Assembly (NCBI RefSeq): GCF_000739615.1
Contig: NZ_BATP01000058.1
Location: 1 to 64,000, forward strand
DNA length: 64,000 bases
Origin: Haloferula sp. BvORR071
GTDB lineage: Bacteria; Verrucomicrobiota; Verrucomicrobiia; Verrucomicrobiales; Akkermansiaceae
Reading direction: 5' to 3'
The first letter of the stretch is position 1. Every line of letters starts with the position of its first letter. The notes beneath the pieces were generated by a model that worked only from the letters and a program-made list of their open reading frames with translations, was not told the DNA's origin and ran no database searches. The position numbers were made by a program, and so were the translations under genes. Shown in pieces: positions 7,521 through 14,508 of this stretch.

Positions 7521-10421
7521 TCACTTCAGCTGCGAGAGCTCCGTGGGCGGCGGGGGAGGTGCGCCGTAAAGCGGGCACTCGTAGTCCAGCGGCGGCGCGG
7601 TGGGCGGCACGGGTAAGGTTGCTGGTGCCAGCCAAGTCGGGATCCGCAGGGAGATCTGGTCGCGGCGGTCGGTCAGCCGCAGATAGGGACCCTTGTCACG
7701 GTGCAGCTCGATTGTCGCGCCGCCGGGCAGGGTGTGGTTCCACATCGTCGGGAAGCGGTCACCTTGGCGAGTGCCTTCGGCATTCTTCCCGGCGGTGCTG
7801 CGCTGGCGGCTGCCTTCGAGACGCAGGGCGGAGAGGGTGGACAAACGGCGCCAAGTCAGGAGCCGGTGCTGCTCACAGAAGTCGAGGATCAGGGTGGCCT
7901 CACCCGCGGAGACCATCACCGGGAGGGCCATCTGCGGCGGCAGGTCGCCGACCTTGCGGGTCTTCTTCCAGTGGCGCGCGAGCGCGACGGAGGCTGGCAC
8001 GAGGGTCGTGTTTTGCTCCGCGAGCAAGCGCCGCACGGTGCGGATCCGCGGATAGAGGTCGCGCCAGAAGCGCGGGTCGAGTGACGCTTGGGCGGCCGCG
8101 TCGGAAATGGCAGAGAGGCGGGTGCGTTCGGCCCATGCGGCGACCAGCAGGAGGCCTTCGACTTCGGGATCGGGATTGACGTTGCGCTCGTTGAGGCGCT
8201 TGTCCATCAGGTCGATTGCCGCAGCATCGAAGTTGCCGGCACCCGATTCGCGCTCAACGACAGTGAGGACCCGGAGTTCGGCATCGGTGAAGTCATTGCG
8301 GCGCTCGAGGCTGGTAGCCGGTTCGATTTCCGAGAAAATCTGCAGCAATTGGTCCGCGCGGTGGAGGGTATCGGTCTTGCGCCCTTCGTTGGCGGAGATC
8401 TCAAGCTGGCGGACCTGGACGTCCACCCAGATCGGCAGGATCTGGGCACCGATCACGTTACTGCGCGAGGCGATCACGGCCTTCTGCCAGTCCAAGCGAT
8501 CGAGACGCGCGCCGATCTTGGTGGCAACCTTGGAGGCGGCTTCGCGCGGCCGGTCGAGATGGGCGACCTGGACACCATCGGCATCCCTCTCCGTCTCGGC
8601 GGCGAGATGGACGAGATCCAAGCGATCTTCGGGCGAGAGGGTGCGATTCTCGCGCGGGAAGGTCTTGCGGAATTCATTCACGTGCTCCGCGGTGCGGACC
8701 ATGCGGCCGGCATCACCGAGCACCGGGCCTAACAGCACGCCAACGAAGAGCAGGGCAGGCAAGGCACTCGCCAAGGTCAGCAGGCTACCGCCAGCGAAGC
8801 GGGTGGCCAAGCTGGGGCGCTTGCGCATGACTTCCATGAGCAGTGCCTCGATCTTCTTGTGCCAGCCATCGCTGCCGATGAAGGAGCCGTGGCCTTCCTG
8901 ACGCAGGCCGCGGAAGATCCGGCGCAGGGCTTCGCCCTCGTCATTCACTTCGCCGGCCCATGGCAGCTTGCGGGCACCGCGGACGACCTGGATGGTCTTC
9001 ACGTCCCAGATCACGCCGCCGAACATCGCCATGGCGATGTAGCGCAGCACGCGGTTGTTCAGGACGATGGCAGCGGCAAAAGCGGAGAGCGAAGCGGTGA
9101 CCGTGAAGAAGGGGCGCAGCAGAGGAAGGTCACGGAAGACCAGCAGGTCGATGATCTTGCCACCATCCATCGGCAGCACCGGCAGCAAGTGCAGGGCATT
9201 GAGGGCCACGGCCATGCCTGCGGCATCCAACAGCCAGAGTGGCGTGTCCGGGCGGAAGTAACCGTGGGCGAGCATTGCCAGACCGGCGATCAGGCCGGGG
9301 AGGGGGCCGCCAAGGAGGACGACGAGCTGCTGCCAAGCGGGGGCGTGAAGCTTGCGGCCGCGTTCGGTGGCACCCGTAAAGGGAATGAAGACCGGCGGGA
9401 TCCCGCGATAGCCGAAGAGGCGCATGGGCAGCCAGTGGCCGGCCTCGTGCAGCGCGGAGAGCACGATCACGGTAAGCGCGGTCTGCAGCGGCTGGTCCTC
9501 GCCGAAGAGGAAGATGAAGAAGGCGACAGTGCCAGCGAGCAGGACCAGGCGACGGACATGGTCGATCGGGCTGGAACCCACCGATTGCAGTGCGCGGTAG
9601 CGAGTGAGGTCTTGCTCGACAGCTTGGTTCAGCGAAAGGCCGATGGCCCCGCCGACGCGTTCGTTTTCATCCGGCTTGGCCTTGGCCGGTGCGGCCACAT
9701 CGCGGCGCGTGGTCGAACGGAAGTAGCGGCCGAGGAAGAAATCGCCGAGGATCGGCAGCACCCGCGAGGGCAGGCGGGTGAGGCGGAGGCGCAGGACCTC
9801 CGGATCGGCCTTGGTTGGCGTGAACTCGCCGCCAGTGACCAGCGCGGCGTGGCGGGCCTCCTCGTCGGCGGCCAGCATTTCGGTGAACTTCTCGATCGGA
9901 GGGATGATCCGGCCTTGCTCGCCGCGGATGCGGGCGTAGTGGTGCTTCCACTGGGCGGTCACGGTGCCGAAGTGGCGCTGCACGTCGCGCCACCACGATG
10001 GGGGATGGCGGGTGAGGCGATGGTCGAGGGTGACGATCAGCGTGCCATCGCGCAGCGGCGTGAAGAGCGAAAGTGAGACCCGCGGGCCAGCACCGGATAC
10101 GGGCACGGTGCGCTCCAGGGTGGCAAAGGTCTTTTCCTCATCATTGATGAGGATCCAGCGGTGGGCCTCGGCGAAGCCGGCGCTCTCCAAGCGCACGACC
10201 TGTGCCTGACGAAAGCCGAAGTGGCCCATGCGGTTCAGCCATGGGGCCATGCGACGCTTCACATCGGTCGGAACCATGTGGGTCTCGCAGGCATGGGCCT
10301 TCACCCGGTAGCGCCGCACGTTCATCAGGGCGATGAAGGCACATACGAGCGGCAGACCGGTGGCGAAGACCAAAGCCAAGAGTACCAGGCCGAAGGTCAT
10401 ACCTAGAAATGCTGGGGGCAT
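7521..10421 (-). CDS. Very long site-2-protease-like (M50) membrane metalloprotease, paralogue 1
   Basis: The 966-aa product has both M50 hallmarks: zinc motif HEAGH at residues 325-329 and the third-ligand motif N408-ALHLLPVLPMDGG to 421. They lie in a run of transmembrane helices from about 290 to 480. Before them are an N-terminal membrane segment and a soluble domain of about 250 aa; after them, one more membrane segment near 555-580 and about 390 aa of soluble sequence. Typical M50 proteins are 350-450 aa. The whole length resembles the gene at 11579, including the C-terminal blocks TWRRLSTLSALRLE and LPGGA. The substrate is unknown; other M50 enzymes cleave membrane-bound anti-sigma or regulatory proteins. 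Confidence 0.88.
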   Translation of the reverse strand: MPPAFLGMTFGLVLLALVFATGLPLVCAFIALMNVRRYRVKAHACETHMVPTDVKRRMAPWLNRMGHFGFRQAQVVRLESAGFAEAHRWILINDEEKTFATLERTVPVSGAGPRVSLSLFTPLRDGTLIVTLDHRLTRHPPSWWRDVQRHFGTVTAQWKHHYARIRGEQGRIIPPIEKFTEMLAADEEARHAALVTGGEFTPTKADPEVLRLRLTRLPSRVLPILGDFFLGRYFRSTTRRDVAAPAKAKPDENERVGGAIGLSLNQAVEQDLTRYRALQSVGSSPIDHVRRLVLLAGTVAFFIFLFGEDQPLQTALTVIVLSALHEAGHWLPMRLFGYRGIPPVFIPFTGATERGRKLHAPAWQQLVVLLGGPLPGLIAGLAMLAHGYFRPDTPLWLLDAAGMAVALNALHLLPVLPMDGGKIIDLLVFRDLPLLRPFFTVTASLSAFAAAIVLNNRVLRYIAMAMFGGVIWDVKTIQVVRGARKLPWAGEVNDEGEALRRIFRGLRQEGHGSFIGSDGWHKKIEALLMEVMRKRPSLATRFAGGSLLTLASALPALLFVGVLLGPVLGDAGRMVRTAEHVNEFRKTFPRENRTLSPEDRLDLVHLAAETERDADGVQVAHLDRPREAASKVATKIGARLDRLDWQKAVIASRSNVIGAQILPIWVDVQVRQLEISANEGRKTDTLHRADQLLQIFSEIEPATSLERRNDFTDAELRVLTVVERESGAGNFDAAAIDLMDKRLNERNVNPDPEVEGLLLVAAWAERTRLSAISDAAAQASLDPRFWRDLYPRIRTVRRLLAEQNTTLVPASVALARHWKKTRKVGDLPPQMALPVMVSAGEATLILDFCEQHRLLTWRRLSTLSALRLEGSRQRSTAGKNAEGTRQGDRFPTMWNHTLPGGATIELHRDKGPYLRLTDRRDQISLRIPTWLAPATLPVPPTAPPLDYECPLYGAPPPPPTELSQLK

Positions 10422-10821
10422 CCGGGCCCCATTAAGATTAGATTTCTAAAAAAATCAAGTTGGTTTTACTTTCGTGCAAGTAATTCTTCACGTGTATCGA
10501 GATTTTTTTGAACGCCGGACAGTCTGTTTTGTCTGACTCTCCTAGACCGTCGCTGCGGTGGAAATCATTGGTTTGGAGGGGATTCATTCCTTCCCGGCCG
10601 CTGGGGGATCTTCCACCGTTTCGAGGTCGCTTGATGACCGAAAACCACCCGCGCCTGCTTGCGGAATGTGGGCGGGAGGATCGTGGAGAAGTTTAACTTT
10701 TCCTGATATTTTATGCAGATCGGTGCTAATGTGGCCCCGGCCTTGACGCAAGAAGCCCAAGGCTGCGTTGCCGCAAGCCTTGGGCTTCGAATTGATTCGA
10801 TGGTGGAGTGGGAGTGCTCGC
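10422..10821. other. Intergenic region with AT-rich upstream DNA of the M50 gene
   Basis: No gene is supported in these 400 bp. The 100 bp nearest the start of the first M50 paralogue (about 10430-10510) are clearly AT-rich against the GC-rich background and probably hold its promoter, but I cannot place convincing -35/-10 boxes. The other end holds the hairpin at 10752-10788. Confidence 0.6.
10752..10788 (-). terminator. Long hairpin downstream of the 220-aa membrane protein gene
   Basis: GAAGCCCAAGGCT pairs with its exact reverse complement, and an inner TGCG/CGCA pair extends the stem to about 16 bp with one bulge. It lies 34 bp past the stop at 10822. There is no T-run, so its role in termination or RNA stabilisation is only inferred. 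Confidence 0.5.
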
Positions 10822-11484
10822 TCAAGCGGCCGGCGGCATCGGCGGCGGTCCCTGTGGCTGGGGTTCAGCTTTCTTCAAGTGGCCACGGACGACGAGGGCG
10901 CCGAGGAGCAGGCCAAGGGCTGTCATCAAGCTGGCCTGTGCCAAGTCTGGCCTCTTGCCGTCTTCGATGATGGCAGCGTTCGAGTCCAGATTGGGGTAGA
11001 GCTTGGCGACCTTGTCGCGCTTCTTGCTGTCGGACTCGATGCCGAATTGGACCAAGCCTTCGACATCACGCTTGGGGCGGAGCTTGTCGGCGTTTTTGGC
11101 GGCGAACTCGATGGCCTTCTCCGGAGAACCTCCGCCGGCCTCGATCTTGCGGCCTTCGTTGATGAAGCCGACGAGCTCCGGGTCCTTGGTGAGCAGGAGC
11201 AGGCGGATATTCCCGGTGGTGGAGTCCTCGCCGGGGGCGACGACGGGGACGTAGATCTCCTTTGCATCCGAACCGGAGGTGCGCGAGGTGAAGACGCTGT
11301 TGAGCGTATCGAGTTCACCACCGGTGACCTTCAGCCATTTGGCATCGGGCGTTTGCTTGTAGAAGTCCTGAATCGAAATTTCGAGCGGCTTGCGATTGGT
11401 CGCGATGGTGTAGAGACCTTGGCCGCCGAGGGCGAGGAGGCCCAGGGAAAGCAAGGGGAGGAGACAGCCGAGACGCATGATCAT
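10822..11484 (-). CDS. Membrane-anchored protein between the two M50 proteases
   Basis: The 220-aa product has an N-terminal hydrophobic segment (CLLPLLSLGLLALGGQGLY), a soluble domain of about 150 aa, a second hydrophobic segment (SLMTALGLLLGALVV) near residues 185-200 and a Pro/Gln-rich tail. The domain between the helices is probably outside the cytoplasm. A start two codons later (second ATG) is possible. It is flanked by the two M50 paralogues on the same strand, with gaps of 94 and 400 bp, so it may be a partner or substrate of theirs. No known family is recognised. Confidence 0.75.
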   Translation of the reverse strand: MIMRLGCLLPLLSLGLLALGGQGLYTIATNRKPLEISIQDFYKQTPDAKWLKVTGGELDTLNSVFTSRTSGSDAKEIYVPVVAPGEDSTTGNIRLLLLTKDPELVGFINEGRKIEAGGGSPEKAIEFAAKNADKLRPKRDVEGLVQFGIESDSKKRDKVAKLYPNLDSNAAIIEDGKRPDLAQASLMTALGLLLGALVVRGHLKKAEPQPQGPPPMPPAA

Positions 11485-11578
11485 GGGAGAAGCAAGTTAG
11501 GTGTTAGGATGCCGCATTTGATAAGCGGATCCTGCGCGCTCGGGCAATCGCTTTGCTGGCGAAGTTGCCCGGCCTGGC

Positions 11579-14392
11579 CTACTTCTGCGAAAGCGGGGTG
11601 CCTGGATTGAGCGGGCACTCGTGGTTGATAGGCGCTGGCTTCGTGGAAAGTTGGCTCATCCAAGATGGGGTCAGCTTCGCGAGTTCGCGATGGTCTTCGA
11701 GCATGAGCTTCGGGTGTTCGCCGGGGACCAGTTTGAGGATCGCGCCGCCCGGGAGGCTATAATTCCACGTGGGAGGCAGGCTGCCCTTCTTGAGGCGGTG
11801 GTTTTCGAGACGCAGCGCGGAGAGAGTGGTGATGCGCCGCCAGGTCATGCGCTGGTGGGCCTCGCAGAAGTCCATGATGTAGGCAGCTTCCCCGTTGAGC
11901 GGTTGATCCGCGCCTTCCAGCGTTTCGGGAAGCTGGCCGACCTTCTTGGTGCTCTTCCAATGGCGGGCGACTGCTGCGGTGGCCATGGCCGCCTCCCGGC
12001 CGATCACGGCGTGGTTCAAGCAGTTGAACTTGCGGAGGGCGGCGAGACGCCAGAAGCGGTGGTCTTCATCCACGCCCGTGTCAGCAAGGCTGCCGTCGAG
12101 CAATTCCGGTGCTTCGAAGGCGGTACCGGAACCTGCGTCGTGCCAGATATTGCCATCGACTAACAGACGGTTCTCCACGGCGGGAAGCGGAGCTTGGTTG
12201 AGAGCGTTGATGCGGGCATCGAGGCGGCCGATCGTGACGGCATCGAGCTGGCCGCTGGCGGAGAGTTGTTCGACGACATCGAGGGTGCGCTGCTCGCTAT
12301 CCCACAGGGCCTGGCGGATGTGCAATGTCGCGGCGGGCTCCATGGAGCTGCGGGCGTGGAGGAGCATCTCGGCACGGCGGGCGGCTTCCGGGGCGCGGCC
12401 TTCTTGCAAGGCCTTTTCCATGCGGCTGCAGAGGACATTCATCCAGATGGTGAAGGTTTCCTCGTGGACCATGCCGGCATTGATCACGCGGCTGGCAGTG
12501 GGCCAGTCGAAGTGATCGAGCGATGCGGTATCCATGCTCGCGGTCGTCTTGTCCTCGAGAGCGCGAAAGGGGATGACTTGGTCGGAGGTGACGGGAGTCG
12601 TGCTGGCGGGGAAGTCGGACCGGAACTCGGTGGTGCTCTCCGCCATGCGGCGGCGGTGCTCGCTGCCGCCGGAAAGCGAGAGCCCCAGGGTGAGGATGAT
12701 GAGAAGGATGGCGACCGACCATGCAGCCAGATAGGCGGCGCCGCCGAGGATGCGCAGCAGGAAGCCGGGGCGCTTGCGCATGACCTCGGCCAGGAGGACC
12801 TCGATCTGGCGGTGCCAGTTGCCATCGCCGAAGAAGCCGGTGTTACCTTCCTCATGGATGCCACTGAAGATGCGGCGCAGGGTCTCGTCTTCATCCGCGG
12901 CATCCGTCCAGCCGAGACGTCGGCCACCGCGCACCACGCGGATCATCTTGAAGTCCCAGATCATGGCGCTGAACATGCCGATGCCCATGTAGAGGAGGGC
13001 GCGGTTCTGGGTGAAGAACCAGGCGGCAAGCACCAGCCCGGCGGAAACGCCGGTGAAGAAGGGGCGCAGGAAGGGCAGGTCGCGGAAGACCAGCAGGTCC
13101 ACGACCTTACCACCATCCAGCGGGAGAAAGGGGAGGAGATGGAAGGCATTGATGATGATCGCGAAGCCGCCGACATCGAGCAGCCAGCCGGGCAGCGGCA
13201 GGACCAGTCCGAGGGCGATGATGGCGATGCCGCCGAGCAGGCCGGGCAGGGGGCCGGCGAGGATGGCCAGCAGGCTCTGCCATGCCGGGGCGTGCAGCTT
13301 GCGGGCGCGGTCGAGCGGATTGAGAAAGGGGACGAAAAAGCGGCCCATGCCCTTGAAGCCGAAGATCTTCAGCATCAGCCAGTGGCCGAACTCGTGGGTC
13401 GCCAGCACGGCGAGCACGATCGCCGCCGTCTCCAGGGGATCGGACTTGCCGATGAATGCGACGCAGAGGGCGAGGGTGAGGGTGGTCGCGCCAATACGGG
13501 AAGCGTAGTACTTGCGGCCGGCGCTGCTGGTGGTGAGTTCGCGGTAGCGGTTGAGCTGGTCTTCCACGCTATCCTCCGTGCTGCGCTCGTGGGAGGGTGT
13601 ATGCTGCTGCTGCTCCTGTTCCAGTTCACCGGGCTTGGCGGCGGCGGCCAGGTCGGTGCGGCGGCCGGAGGCGGCGGCAGCGCCGGAGAAGAAGGCGGCG
13701 AGCTGTCGCCAGGCGAGCTTGGGCCGTGCGGTGAAGGCGGGCTTGGCTCCTTGGGATTCGTAGGAGAGCGGGGAATAGTTGCCGCTGGCGATCAAAGCCT
13801 CCGGCACCGCCTGTTCTTCGTGGGCCAAGCGGGCACCGATCTGCTGCTGGGGAATGAAGATCACCGGCTGGCCTTCCAAGCGGGAGCGATGCTCCAATAA
13901 CTGGGCCTCGACCGTGGTGAAGCGGCGGTGGCAGAGCTGCCAGTGCTCCGGGCGGCTGGGGGCGATGGCGCGGTCCGCGGTGACGATCACGCCGCCGTCC
14001 GGCAGGAAGGCGAAGAGGCTGAGCGAGATCTGGGCCTTGGCCTTCGGCGAGGAGGAGGGGATCCGCACCTTGACCACGGCGAGGCTGCGGTCATTGACGC
14101 TGGCGAAACGGTAGATGAAGCAGTCGCGCTTGTTCTCATCCAGGCTGCGGCTGGAGTTCTGGAAGGCATAGCCGAGGAAGCCCAAACGGCCGATCCACGG
14201 CTGGATCTGGCGGCGGACGTTGGCTGGCAGGGTAGCGGGATCGGCGGCCGTATGCTGGGGCAGGAACCAAGTCCGCAACTTCGCCGCCGTGACGACGAGC
14301 AGCGGCAGGGGCGAGAGTAAAAGGGTCCCCAGATAGAAGGTGAGAAACCATCCGGGCAGGGCATCGAGTGGGAAAATGCCAAGGGCGAGCAC
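11579..14392 (-). CDS. Very long site-2-protease-like (M50) membrane metalloprotease, paralogue 2
   Basis: The 937-aa product, starting at GTG 14392, has HEFGH at residues 333-337 and N415-AFHLLPFLPLDGG to 428, the zinc ligands of M50 proteases. Layout matches the paralogue at 7521: N-terminal hydrophobic helix, soluble domain with a Gln/Glu-rich linker near 255-275, a membrane core of about 300-480, a further membrane segment near 570-590, and a long soluble C-terminus with TWRRITTLSALRLE and LPGGA blocks. Both proteins also share RKLHAPAWQ and LAGPLPGL. A promoter-like sequence lies about 40 bp upstream. It probably leads the cluster. Confidence 0.88.
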   Translation of the reverse strand: MLALGIFPLDALPGWFLTFYLGTLLLSPLPLLVVTAAKLRTWFLPQHTAADPATLPANVRRQIQPWIGRLGFLGYAFQNSSRSLDENKRDCFIYRFASVNDRSLAVVKVRIPSSSPKAKAQISLSLFAFLPDGGVIVTADRAIAPSRPEHWQLCHRRFTTVEAQLLEHRSRLEGQPVIFIPQQQIGARLAHEEQAVPEALIASGNYSPLSYESQGAKPAFTARPKLAWRQLAAFFSGAAAASGRRTDLAAAAKPGELEQEQQQHTPSHERSTEDSVEDQLNRYRELTTSSAGRKYYASRIGATTLTLALCVAFIGKSDPLETAAIVLAVLATHEFGHWLMLKIFGFKGMGRFFVPFLNPLDRARKLHAPAWQSLLAILAGPLPGLLGGIAIIALGLVLPLPGWLLDVGGFAIIINAFHLLPFLPLDGGKVVDLLVFRDLPFLRPFFTGVSAGLVLAAWFFTQNRALLYMGIGMFSAMIWDFKMIRVVRGGRRLGWTDAADEDETLRRIFSGIHEEGNTGFFGDGNWHRQIEVLLAEVMRKRPGFLLRILGGAAYLAAWSVAILLIILTLGLSLSGGSEHRRRMAESTTEFRSDFPASTTPVTSDQVIPFRALEDKTTASMDTASLDHFDWPTASRVINAGMVHEETFTIWMNVLCSRMEKALQEGRAPEAARRAEMLLHARSSMEPAATLHIRQALWDSEQRTLDVVEQLSASGQLDAVTIGRLDARINALNQAPLPAVENRLLVDGNIWHDAGSGTAFEAPELLDGSLADTGVDEDHRFWRLAALRKFNCLNHAVIGREAAMATAAVARHWKSTKKVGQLPETLEGADQPLNGEAAYIMDFCEAHQRMTWRRITTLSALRLENHRLKKGSLPPTWNYSLPGGAILKLVPGEHPKLMLEDHRELAKLTPSWMSQLSTKPAPINHECPLNPGTPLSQK

Positions 14393-14428
14393 GCTACCGC
14401 TCTACACTTTCCGGGAATTTTTTAAAAG

Positions 14429-14456
14429 CTTATATTTGGGAGGACTAGATTTTCAA
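14429..14456 (-). promoter_or_regulatory. Candidate sigma-70-type promoter for the M50 cluster
   Basis: On the minus strand TTGAAA (14456-14451) and TATAAG (14434-14429) are spaced by 16 bp within an AT-rich stretch. The predicted RNA start lies about 30 nt before the GTG at 14392. This is a pattern match only. Confidence 0.45.
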
Positions 14457-14508
14457 AATGAAAGATTAATGCAAATTGCACGGATCCAGCCATCACGGCC
14501 GCCCGTAA

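Noticed and set aside
8859-10076. A 405-codon plus-strand open frame opposite the first M50 gene
   Set aside because: Same reason: biased composition and no domain, while the minus strand shows HEAGH and the DGG motif.
12194-13900. A 568-codon open frame on the plus strand, opposite the second M50 gene
   Set aside because: It is the antisense shadow of a GC-rich gene; the product is Gly/Ala/Glu/Gln-rich low-complexity sequence, whereas the minus strand has clear M50 motifs.
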